Assembly (NCBI RefSeq): GCF_022802975.1
Contig: NZ_JAFEVZ010000002.1
Span: forward strand, 62,001-126,000
Reading direction: 5' to 3'
Length of the DNA: 64,000 nucleotides
Source of the DNA: Flavobacterium pectinovorum
Lineage (GTDB): Bacteria > Bacteroidota > Bacteroidia > Flavobacteriales > Flavobacteriaceae
This document shows, in pieces, positions 54,062 to 61,166 of the stretch. The notes beneath the pieces are model-generated. The model was given only the letters and a program-made list of their open reading frames with translations, was not told the DNA's origin and did not search any database. A program made the position numbers and the translations under genes. Numbering within the stretch: position 1 is the first letter of the stretch; every line of letters starts with the position of its first letter.

Positions 54062-54109
54062 AAATTACAAAACCTCCAAAATAAAAAGATTTTGGAGGTT
54101 TTGTAATTT
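54062..54109. terminator. Bidirectional terminator between lipoprotein and DoxX genes
   Basis: Perfect 20-bp stem AAATTACAAAACCTCCAAAA (54062-54081) with its complement at 54090-54109 and an 8-base loop. A and T runs on both flanks let it work for both convergent genes. Confidence 0.85.
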
Positions 54110-54149
54110 ATATAGTTTTAGTATAAGATTTTGTTTTTAATGCAATCGC

Positions 54150-54551
54150 TTAGTCCCATTGATTGTTTTTTGAGACTGCAATGTTGCCTGCTCCTGTAAA
54201 GAATAAAGTCAGGGCTCCAAAGAAATACAAGCCAAGCAGTTCAATAGCCCATCCTCCGTGTTCTCCCATAGAAAATATTTCAGAGCTGTGCGCCATTAAA
54301 ACAGCAACCAAACAATTAAAAGCATATACTGCAGCCGCTATTCTGGTTCTGAAACCAATTAAAATAGCAATTGGGGCGAGTATTTCGCCTACTAATACAC
54401 CATAAGCAATAAAATCCGGAATGCCTTTTTCGGCAAGCATCGTTTTAATGAATTCTAAGCCTCCGCTAAATTTGGCAATACCATGCAGGAGCATTAAAAG
54501 GCTAATTGTGATACGCAGTATCAATAAACCTAAATCGTTGTTTTTTCTCAT
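54150..54551 (-). CDS. DoxX family membrane protein
   Basis: A 133-residue protein with four hydrophobic segments. LGLLILRITISLLMLLHGIAKFSGGLEFIKTML and GVLVGEILAPIAILIGFRTRIAAAVYAFNCLVAVLMAH are the standard DoxX-family blocks. These proteins are membrane components linked to redox or stress functions; the specific role here is unknown. The gene runs towards the bidirectional terminator at 54062-54109. No cofactor-binding motif is visible. Confidence 0.85.
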   Translation of the reverse strand: MRKNNDLGLLILRITISLLMLLHGIAKFSGGLEFIKTMLAEKGIPDFIAYGVLVGEILAPIAILIGFRTRIAAAVYAFNCLVAVLMAHSSEIFSMGEHGGWAIELLGLYFFGALTLFFTGAGNIAVSKNNQWD

Positions 54552-54691
54552 AATTTGTTAATCATTAGAAGTTAATAGACTCAAATATATTGAAATAGTT
54601 GAATTGATAGTATTGTGATTATAAGAACATATAAACAAGTTGTTCCAATGTTTTGGATTTTCTGTTTGAATCAAGAGTTGGTTTTTGCAAT

Positions 54692-54973
54692 TTATAATAT
54701 TCCCGTTTCAAGTTGTTCTAAGTAAATAAAATCAGGTGATTTAACTCCCGCATCAGCTCTGATTTTGATAAGTTTTGGAGATTGAAAGAAATCTTTTGCC
54801 TTTTCAAGTGAAGACCAAACCGAAAAATGTACAATCTTGTTTGGTTCATTCTCATATTTAAGGACCTGATATGATATTTCTCCTGCTTCTTTTCTAATTA
54901 CAGATGAATTATCAAATATTTTTTTCCAGGCAATGTAATCTTCGACTTCGTGAATGATTAATACGTATTTCAT
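54692..54973 (-). CDS. Small ABM-fold (dimeric alpha/beta barrel) protein
   Basis: A 93-residue cytoplasmic protein: MKYVLIIHEVEDYIAWKKIFDNSSVIRKEAGEISYQVLKYENEPNKIVHFSVWSSLEKAKDFFQSPKLIK. The beta-alpha-beta pattern and Trp/His positions resemble antibiotic-biosynthesis-monooxygenase-like and related dimeric ferredoxin-like proteins. Such proteins range from heme-degrading enzymes to stress proteins; no function is proposed. Separated from DoxX by 140 bases. Confidence 0.65.
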   Translation of the reverse strand: MKYVLIIHEVEDYIAWKKIFDNSSVIRKEAGEISYQVLKYENEPNKIVHFSVWSSLEKAKDFFQSPKLIKIRADAGVKSPDFIYLEQLETGIL

Positions 54974-55374
54974 TTTGTATTGTTTTTTTTAAGTGTTTTT
55001 GTTTTTACAGTATATCAAGCGGTATAAACTTAGGTATTAAAATAATTGGTGTAATTTAAGAAAAAAGCAATTAATTTTTGTAGTAAAATCAATGATATAT
55101 TAGCACTGAATAAAGCTGATTTAACAACTTGGAATGAGCTGTTATATTAATGTTTTTAAAGCTCATTAAGAGGTTATAATTTTGGAATTCGATTTGTTGA
55201 AAGAATTGAATCGATTAATAAATAAAACAAACAATTGATGAATGCAATACTTTGGGAAGAAGTTTTAAAATTTGAATTAGTTTATTCCCATGACTTTGAA
55301 ACTCTTCTTTATTTATTGGATGGGATGATGACAGCATTATCATCCCATTATTATGAAAGTAAATCTTTCATAGT
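54974..55374. other. 401-base gap without a confident gene; hairpin near its end
   Basis: AT-rich. The only frame of note starts at 55238 and runs to 55378 (46 codons, MNAILWEEVLKFELVYSHDF...), overlapping the end of the convergent DUF1398 gene by four bases; it has no family or upstream signal, so I do not call it. A 9-bp inverted repeat TGGGATGAT (55321-55329) / ATCATCCCA (55339-55347) may end DUF1398 transcription but lacks a T run. Confidence 0.5.
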
Positions 55375-55881
55375 TTAATCTTGTGGAATTTCTTCAGCCA
55401 AAATTTCGTTTCCTGCTTTGTCGTAATATGTACAAGTCATTTTATCCATACAAATTTCCCATTTTTCGATGCCGAAAGTGGCGCACATTTTAATGAAAGT
55501 TAGAAAGTCTGTTTTGCCTTGTTGATGAGCAATTAACTCGGTTTTGAATTCTTCACTTTTTGGATAATCACTAATCACTAAAGGCTCATACTTTGCAGGT
55601 ACTTTTGCTGTATAATCGTTTGCACCATGATAGTCAACATGTCCATCGGTTACGTAAGTTTCATAGTGTGTAACGCCTAATGTCTTAATTTTTTTAATAT
55701 AAGACGGAAAGTCTGCGCCTGATTTTACTTTGCTGTGGGCAGTTTTGATTTGTTCTGTTGTAAACATTTTTTCTTGTTTTTTAATTGTTAAACGATTTAT
55801 TGATTTACACGCAATCACAATGCTCAAACCGTATAGTATGATTGTCGATTTTAGAAATGATTTTATCATTTGTCCTTGCAT
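55375..55881 (-). CDS. DUF1398 family protein with lipoprotein-like N-terminal extension
   Basis: Core from residue 39 (MFTTEQIKTAHSKVKSGADFPSYIKKIKTLGVTHYETYV, then DFLTFIKMCATFGIEKWEICMDKMTCTYYDKAGNEIL) matches DUF1398, whose members are about 130 residues long and normally begin at that Met (55767 here). The longer frame from 55881 adds a hydrophobic segment ending IVIAC, a plausible lipobox. A weak -7 box CATCTTTG (complement of 55895-55902) just upstream of 55881 supports transcription of the long form. Either start is possible. The AraC gene is 60 bases upstream on the same strand. Confidence 0.65.
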   Translation of the reverse strand: MQGQMIKSFLKSTIILYGLSIVIACKSINRLTIKKQEKMFTTEQIKTAHSKVKSGADFPSYIKKIKTLGVTHYETYVTDGHVDYHGANDYTAKVPAKYEPLVISDYPKSEEFKTELIAHQQGKTDFLTFIKMCATFGIEKWEICMDKMTCTYYDKAGNEILAEEIPQD

Positions 55882-55941
55882 TAAGATTACAATGCAAAGA
55901 TGTAATTATGAAAAATCCTGTAATTGTAAAAAATCGTTTTT

Positions 55942-56727
55942 CTACAAGAAGCGTTTGAAGTTTTCAGGAGTGTCTCCTGTAAATTGTTTGAAGTCTTTTA
56001 TAAAATGAGCCTGATCAAAGAAATTGTTTTCGTAGCAGATTTCAGTCAGCGTTTTGGTTTTGTTCAAATTGTCAAGTATAGTATTGAAACGCACAATTGA
56101 AGCGAATTTTTTGGCCGTTGTTCCAACCACTTTTCTAAACCGTTTTTCAAACGGACTTTGGCTGATAAATAACTTTTCGTTCAGCTCTTTTATGCGTATG
56201 GTTCCATTTGTCTGATAGATGAGTTTAACAGCTTCAACAATCAATTTGTCTGTTTCAATATCTTTGAGCTGTGATAGTAGAAATTTTTCCACAATACCAA
56301 CCCGAGATTTTTCAGAGGTAGCGGTCGACAATTTTTCTTCTACTTCGCTTACACTGTTTTTGTCAAAAATATCATGCAATGAAAGGCTTAAATTAAATAA
56401 TTCGTTTGCAGGATGCGAGGCAAAATGAGTAAAACCAATTTCAGTAAAGAAAATGAGTATAGTTCCTATATCGGCCGAATTTTTAAAGATTTTATACCCG
56501 TCAGTAATTCCCGTTATTCCTGATGAAGACAACTCATTTATCGCGTTATCTTTTATGTTTGCTAGTTTTCCTTTGTATTGAAAGCCAATCACAAGTCCCG
56601 AAGAAGGAAAAACTTTATATTCATTTTCTAATTCATTTTCCGACACTACAAAATACTTGATGTAGGGCCTTAGTCTTTCGGTCGGAAAATGTTTGTCAAA
56701 TTTCATTGTTTTGTATGTTGGCACCAT
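55942..56727 (-). CDS. AraC family transcriptional regulator
   Basis: A 261-residue regulator. The C-terminal AraC DNA-binding domain is clear: IRIKELNEKLFISQSPFEKRFRKVVGTTAKKFASIVRFN and LTEICYENNFFDQAHFIKDFKQFTGDTPENFKRF. The N-terminal half (FDKHFPTERLRPYIKYFVVSENELE) is a cupin-like sensor as in DUF6597-type regulators. ATG at 56706 (MKFDKHFP) is an alternative and perhaps better start. Encoded upstream of DUF1398 on the same strand, so the latter is its likely target. Confidence 0.85.
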   Translation of the reverse strand: MVPTYKTMKFDKHFPTERLRPYIKYFVVSENELENEYKVFPSSGLVIGFQYKGKLANIKDNAINELSSSGITGITDGYKIFKNSADIGTILIFFTEIGFTHFASHPANELFNLSLSLHDIFDKNSVSEVEEKLSTATSEKSRVGIVEKFLLSQLKDIETDKLIVEAVKLIYQTNGTIRIKELNEKLFISQSPFEKRFRKVVGTTAKKFASIVRFNTILDNLNKTKTLTEICYENNFFDQAHFIKDFKQFTGDTPENFKRFL

Positions 56728-56813
56728 AAAGTTTTACAATACTACACAAAAAATCAATATTAAAATGAACGTTTTTTTAGAAAATACCACGGAAATCCGG
56801 AATTATTTAAAAC

Positions 56814-56846
56814 AAAAAAACTCCTTAATTTCTTAAGGAGTTTTTT
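56814..56846 (-). terminator. Terminator of the tRNA-Val gene
   Basis: Stem CTCCTTAA / TTAAGGAG extended by A6/T6 flanks, immediately after the encoded CCA end of the tRNA. Confidence 0.85.
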
Positions 56847-56923
56847 GGTGGGCGATGAGGGGTTCGAACCCCCGACCCCCTCGGTGTAAACGAGGTGCTC
56901 TGAACCAGCTGAGCTAATCGCCC
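56846..56923 (-). tRNA. tRNA-Val (anticodon TAC), CCA encoded
   Basis: Minus-strand cloverleaf: acceptor GGGCGAT / ATCGCCC, D-arm AGCTCAGCTGGTTCAGAGC, anticodon stem CCTCG / CGAGG around loop TTTACAC with anticodon TAC (Val), variable loop GGGTC, T-arm GGGGGTTCGAACCCC, discriminator A and an encoded CCA. It has its own consensus promoter and terminator, so it is a single-gene unit. Confidence 0.96.
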
Positions 56924-56961
56924 TATTTTACTAGGTTGCTATCATTTCGTGATTGCGAGTG

Positions 56962-56992
56962 CAAATATACGCTAGTTTTTGAGTTCTGCAAA
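56962..56992 (-). promoter_or_regulatory. Promoter of tRNA-Val
   Basis: On the minus strand: TTTG (complement of 56989-56992), 19-base spacer, TATATTTG (complement of 56962-56969). This is an exact match to the Bacteroidota primary-sigma consensus TTTG-N19-TAnnTTTG and helps identify the phylum. Confidence 0.85.
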
Positions 56993-57102
56993 GAAAATCA
57001 ATTAAAAAATAAAACTTTTTTAAAAATAATTTTTATCTCCTTGTTTATGAATTTGTTATTAAAAGTGTTTTTCAAAACTTTTTGCACAAAAAAGAACTGT
57101 TT

Positions 57103-58329
57103 TTAATTCAAAGGCAATTCAGCAACTACAAAAGTGCTTCCTCCAACGTAAATAAAATCATTTTTGGCAGCATTTTTCTTTGCTTCTGCGAAAGCGATTT
57201 CAACCGAATCATATTTTTCTCCTTCTAAATCAAATTGTTTCGCAGCATTTTTTAAGGTTTCGGCAGGTAAACCTCTCGAAGAATCCGGACTGCAGAAATA
57301 ATATTGCGCTTCTTTTGGGAATAAAGGCAGAATAGCATCCAGATCTTTATCATTGACCACTCCTAAAACAATATGCAGTTTCTCATACTTCTCATTTTGA
57401 AGCTGATTCATTACAACGGTCACCCCGTGTTTGTTATGAGCCGTATCGCAGATGATTTTAGGGTTTTCGCCCAATTGCTGCCATCTTCCCTGTAATCCGG
57501 TATTTTTTACAACATGCAATAAACCGCTCTTAAGACTTTCATCTGAAACTTTAAAATTGGTGATTTCATTTAAAATCTGAATCGTCTGCTGAACCGTTTT
57601 TTTGTTGTAAAACTGATAATCACCAATTAAGTCAGAAAGAAAAACTTCAGCAATCAAATCGGATGCAAAATAAATATCTGTTTGGTTTTCTTCGGCTTTA
57701 GCTAAAAAAACAGGCTGAGTTTCCGGAGTATATTCGCCAATAACGACTGGTACATTGGGTTTTATAATTCCGGCTTTTTCTCCCGCAATAGCTTCCAGCG
57801 TGTTCCCCAAAAACTGGGTGTGGTCCAAACCAATATTGGTAATTACTGAAATTAGAGGCGTAATGATGTTCGTAGCATCCAGTCTTCCGCCAAGTCCAAC
57901 TTCGATAATGGCAATATCAACTTCCTCGGTAGCAAAATAATCAAAAGCCAGACCAACCGACATTTCGAAAAAACTCATGTCGTTCGCTTCAAAAAAATCT
58001 TTGTGTTTCGCAATAAATTCAATGACAAAATCTTCCGAAATTTCCTTTCCGTTTATTTTGATTCTTTCCCTGAAATCTTTCAGGTGCGGCGAAGTGTACA
58101 AGCCAACTTTATATCCCGCTTCCTGCAAAACCGAAGCCAGCATGTGCGAAGTAGATCCTTTGCCATTGGTTCCTGCCACGTGAATACATTTTAAGCTGTT
58201 CTGCGGATTGCCCAAATGTGCTGTCAGCAGTCTGATATTGGTTAAGTCTTCCTTGTATGCTGAAGCCCCCTGAAGCTGATACATGGGCAATTGATTAAAC
58301 ATCCAATGGGTAGTTTCCTGATAGTTCAT
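57103..58329 (-). CDS. folC: Bifunctional folylpolyglutamate synthase/dihydrofolate synthase
   Basis: A 408-residue cytoplasmic Mur-ligase-family enzyme that adds glutamate to dihydropteroate and folates. P-loop HVAGTNGKGSTSHML near residue 50, GLYTSPHLKDFRERIKING, IIEVGLGGRLDATN, ITNIGLDHTQFLGNTLEAIAGEKAGIIK (with the carbamylated-Lys region) and a C-terminal DTAHNKHGV domain are all present. Length is normal. It is divergent from exbB with a 128-base gap. Confidence 0.95.
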   Translation of the reverse strand: MNYQETTHWMFNQLPMYQLQGASAYKEDLTNIRLLTAHLGNPQNSLKCIHVAGTNGKGSTSHMLASVLQEAGYKVGLYTSPHLKDFRERIKINGKEISEDFVIEFIAKHKDFFEANDMSFFEMSVGLAFDYFATEEVDIAIIEVGLGGRLDATNIITPLISVITNIGLDHTQFLGNTLEAIAGEKAGIIKPNVPVVIGEYTPETQPVFLAKAEENQTDIYFASDLIAEVFLSDLIGDYQFYNKKTVQQTIQILNEITNFKVSDESLKSGLLHVVKNTGLQGRWQQLGENPKIICDTAHNKHGVTVVMNQLQNEKYEKLHIVLGVVNDKDLDAILPLFPKEAQYYFCSPDSSRGLPAETLKNAAKQFDLEGEKYDSVEIAFAEAKKNAAKNDFIYVGGSTFVVAELPLN

Positions 58330-58457
58330 TTTTGAATAAAATAGCGGTTAATTGAAATAATTTCCGATTTTATTAGTTTAATAATAGAGTGAAAATTATC
58401 TTTATTGCAAATTTCAAATATTTTTTAGAATTAATTATTATAAACCAGAATTAATAT

Positions 58458-59153
58458 ATGTTTAGCTTCATTCAATTACAAACAGATACCATCGCAAACG
58501 CTGCATCTAACGTAGTTATCGAAAAAATTGCACCCAGTACCGAAATTTCAGTTTTAGGATTTATTTTAAAAGGAGGTGTATTTCTTATTCCAATCGCAAT
58601 CTTATTATTTTATACTATTTACGTTATCATAGAACGTTATTTATATATCACAAAAGCATCAAAAATAGACAGCCGTTTAATGCAGGATGTGGGAGATAAA
58701 CTGCATGCAGGAAATATTGAACTGGCCAGATCAATTGTAGAAAGAAGCAATACGTCTGCCGGAAATATTTTAAAGGAAGGTGTTTTGGTTATCGGGCGTC
58801 CAATTGCAGAAATCGAATCCAATATGGATCGTGCTGCCGATATTGAAATTGGCGAAATGGAAAGCCGTTTAGGGCATCTTGGTCTTATTGCCGGTATTGC
58901 ACCAACGCTTGGATTTGTTGGGACTATTTCGGGTGTAATTAAAATTTTCTACAGTATTTCGGTAACAGAGAATATTAGTATCGGAAACATTTCCGGTGGA
59001 TTATACGAAAAAATGATCAGTAGTGGGGCAGGGCTTATTGTAGGGATTATTGCCTACAGTGCGTACCACATTCTGAATGGTAAAATTGACGATTTTGCCT
59101 TAAAAATTCAGAAACAGATATTAGAATTTGTCAATATAATTCAAAGAGCATAA
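58458..59153 (+). CDS. exbB: ExbB/TolQ/MotA-type proton channel subunit
   Basis: A 231-residue inner-membrane protein. Three hydrophobic helices: GVFLIPIAILLFYTIYVIIERY (about 35-58), LGLIAGIAPTLGFVGTISGVIKIF (about 135-158, the channel-lining helix with conserved Thr/Gly) and GLIVGIIAYSAYHIL (about 195-209). Forms the proton-driven motor that energises TonB-dependent uptake, which includes SusC-type glycan import. The exbD gene follows after three bases. Confidence 0.92.
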   Translation: MFSFIQLQTDTIANAASNVVIEKIAPSTEISVLGFILKGGVFLIPIAILLFYTIYVIIERYLYITKASKIDSRLMQDVGDKLHAGNIELARSIVERSNTSAGNILKEGVLVIGRPIAEIESNMDRAADIEIGEMESRLGHLGLIAGIAPTLGFVGTISGVIKIFYSISVTENISIGNISGGLYEKMISSGAGLIVGIIAYSAYHILNGKIDDFALKIQKQILEFVNIIQRA

Positions 59154-59156
59154 GCC

Positions 59157-59552
59157 ATGTCTATTAAGAGAAAAAGAAGATTTCATGCTGAGGTGGCAAC
59201 ATCGTCGTTAAGTGATATTATGTTTTTCCTGCTGTTGTTTTTCCTTATTATATCAACGCTTGCAAATCCGAATGTGATCAAAATGACATTGCCAAAAGCA
59301 AAAGCAAACGAAAAAACCAATAAACAGCTCATCAGTTTATCAGTTACCGAAGATAAAAAATTCTACATCGACAAACAGCCTGTAGCTTTTGAAGAATTAG
59401 AAACCAGTCTTATGTCTAAAATTGGAGACAACAAGGAGCAAACCGTTGTAGTTCGTATTCCGTTTAATTTACAGGTTCAGGATCTGGTAGATGTATTACA
59501 AATAGGAGTAAAGAACAATCTAAAATTCGTAATTGCCACGAGTCCGAAGTAA
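59157..59552 (+). CDS. exbD: ExbD/TolR biopolymer transport protein
   Basis: A 131-residue protein with one N-terminal membrane helix (SLSDIMFFLLLFFLIISTLANP) carrying the essential Asp in LSDIMF, then a periplasmic domain ending ILSVATSPK-like sequence (FVIATSPK). Works with ExbB as the motor stator. The gene follows exbB directly and ends just before a family D element that may also terminate transcription. Confidence 0.92.
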   Translation: MSIKRKRRFHAEVATSSLSDIMFFLLLFFLIISTLANPNVIKMTLPKAKANEKTNKQLISLSVTEDKKFYIDKQPVAFEELETSLMSKIGDNKEQTVVVRIPFNLQVQDLVDVLQIGVKNNLKFVIATSPK

Positions 59553-59563
59553 AACAATCATTT

Positions 59564-59721
59564 GGGCGTGACCACAATAAAAAAATGGGCTAATCAGCGA
59601 GATGTTGATACGCCCATTTTTTTATTGCGGTCGGCTATTCGCGATACTTCGGTAGTTTGCTGCAAACGAAGTTCACTGAACTCCGATGAACATAAAGATT
59701 AAGTGAAGTAATCCCTCACGC
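59564..59721 (+). repeat. Structured interspersed element, family D copy 4
   Basis: Starts GGGCGTGACC, ends ATCCCTCACGC. Contains a 15-bp perfect stem AATAAAAAAATGGGC (59576-59590) / GCCCATTTTTTTATT (59612-59626), flanked by GACC / GGTC, then the constant CGGCTATTCGC block, a CTACTTCGGTAG stem and a 40-base insertion relative to copy 1. The T-rich stem can terminate exbD transcription. First of three repeats in the 428-base gap between exbD and tonB. Confidence 0.8.
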
Positions 59722-59801
59722 AAGAAAAAGAGAGTATGAGTAAAGAAAAAAAGAGCACAGAGGAAAGAATATAGATTAAAGAAATAGTAACCATAAAGTA
59801 T

Positions 59802-59903
59802 GTCATTTCGACGTAAGGAGAAATCACACGTGAAACTCCGCAAAGTAATGTCGATAATCTTTGGCGATCAGCTGGTGTGATTTCTCCCTTCGGTCGAAAT
59901 GAC
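59802..59903. repeat. Palindromic repeat, family B copy
   Basis: Left arm GTCATTTCGACGTAAGGAG followed by AAATCACAC; right arm GGTGTGATTTCTCC then CTTCGGTCGAAATGAC. The interior (CTCCGCAAAGTAATGTCG) resembles the interior of the composite repeat at 34080. Confidence 0.8.
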
Positions 59904-59957
59904 AATTCACATAAAAAAGGCTTTCTGATTATTCAGAAAGCCTTTTTTATGTGAATT
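59904..59957. terminator. Bidirectional terminator downstream of tonB
   Basis: A perfect 25-bp stem starting AATTCACATAAAAAAGGC, with a TTAT loop. It touches the right end of the family B repeat and lies 24 bases from the tonB stop codon. Confidence 0.85.
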
Positions 59958-59980
59958 AATTAATCCGTGAAATTCGTGTT

Positions 59981-60883
59981 TTAATTCAAACTGAAATTAT
60001 AAATAATCTTCCCAACTTGCTTTACAGGAGCATCATTGTCAGATTCCCATTTCGTATTCATAGCAGCAATTCTTGCCTGGTCTAATAAACATTTTGCAGT
60101 GTTTGTTGTTCCTTTAATTCCGGGAGTAGCACTAATTGTTTTTCCGTTTTGATCTACCGAAACTTCAACAACGACTTTCCCTTCTTCGTTGCAGGTGTAT
60201 TTTGGTGCCGGTTTCGATAAGGCTTTACGGTTTCCAAGTGAATAACCTGATCCACCGCCTGAACCTCCTCCGCTTCCGGCTCCGTAACCGCTTCCGGTAC
60301 CAATACCATTTCCTGTGCCATTACCGCCTCCGGTTCCTCCGCCTGAACCTCCGGAACCATAATATCCGTTTGAACTTAGGCTTCCGTTTGCTTTTCCTTT
60401 ATTTCCTGCCACTTTATCATCGCCGTCTCCACCTTTATTTGAACCTTTCATGATGCTGGCTAATGCATCATTGGTTGAGTTAGAAACTTTTGGTTTTTCA
60501 GGTACAGGTTTTGTTTCCGGTTTTACTACAGGAGTATTTTTTTTAGGTTTTTCTTTTGTCGGAATCACTACATCTGTTTCATCAGTAGCTGAATTTTCCT
60601 GTGTAATGACAGATTCATCCGGAGCTGCTTTTGCCGGAGCTGCTTTTGCATTATTTTTTACATCCAGGACTTCACTTTTATAATTGGCTCCTGAACCCAA
60701 ATCGCTGTCTCCAAAATTTACGGTTACACCACCGCCACCACCGCCTTCGGCAAGTGCAACGTTATTTTCAGGATTATAAGGAGGCCAGAAACGTATAAAA
60801 AAAAGCAACAGCAATAATACTGCGTATATAGCTGTAGAGATTAATAAGGATTTCTTTTTATCTGAAGAATCGGTCAGGGTCAT
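59981..60883 (-). CDS. tonB: TonB-family energy transducer with Gly-rich linker
   Basis: A 300-residue protein: one N-terminal membrane helix (LLISTAIYAVLLLLLFFIRFWP), a GGGGGG run, an Ala/Pro/Lys-rich stretch with VVKPETKPVPEKPKV (TonB-like periplasmic spacer), a long Gly/Ser linker of about 50 residues (160-215), and a C-terminal domain PKYTCNEEGKVVVEVSVDQNGKTISA with paired cysteines (CNEE, AKCLLDQ). It transmits ExbB-ExbD energy to outer-membrane receptors. It is convergent with exbBD rather than in the same operon. Confidence 0.8.
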   Translation of the reverse strand: MTLTDSSDKKKSLLISTAIYAVLLLLLFFIRFWPPYNPENNVALAEGGGGGGVTVNFGDSDLGSGANYKSEVLDVKNNAKAAPAKAAPDESVITQENSATDETDVVIPTKEKPKKNTPVVKPETKPVPEKPKVSNSTNDALASIMKGSNKGGDGDDKVAGNKGKANGSLSSNGYYGSGGSGGGTGGGNGTGNGIGTGSGYGAGSGGGSGGGSGYSLGNRKALSKPAPKYTCNEEGKVVVEVSVDQNGKTISATPGIKGTTNTAKCLLDQARIAAMNTKWESDNDAPVKQVGKIIYNFSLN

Positions 60884-60982
60884 TTTGATTCTGAATTATA
60901 ATTGTATTTAATAAAAACGCCTAAAAGTACTAAAAATTGTTTATAATAAAAGGCTGAGACAATTTTATCGCTAAGGTTTTTT

Positions 60983-61071
60983 GCACGCAGATTTCGCAGA
61001 TTTAAGCAGATTTTTAATTTTAAAATTGTATCTGCGCTAATCTGCTAAAATCTATTTTAAATCTGCGTGAA
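60983..61071. repeat. Palindromic repeat, family C copy outside the pectin locus
   Basis: Arms start CACGCAGATTT and end AAATCTGCGTG, with inner GCAGATTTTTAATTTTAAAA / TCTGCTAAAATC units. Lies in the 283-base gap between tonB and the dehydrogenase. Confidence 0.8.
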
Positions 61072-61113
61072 ATATCAATAAAGAGAAGTGTTTTTTTAAT
61101 CCAAATAATCTGT

Positions 61114-61145
61114 GAAAAAAAAGCGAGCTAAAATTTAGCCCGCTT
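61114..61145 (-). terminator. Terminator of the amino-acid dehydrogenase gene
   Basis: On the minus strand AAGCGGGCTAAA pairs with TTTAGCTCGCTT (one G-T pair), followed by a run of T. Ends about 20 bases after the stop codon. Confidence 0.75.
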
Positions 61146-61166
61146 AGAAATGAATTATAAAGGAGA

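Noticed and set aside
55238..55378. 46-codon gene between the ABM-fold and DUF1398 genes
   Set aside because: No family, no promoter box, and it overlaps the end of the convergent gene by four bases.
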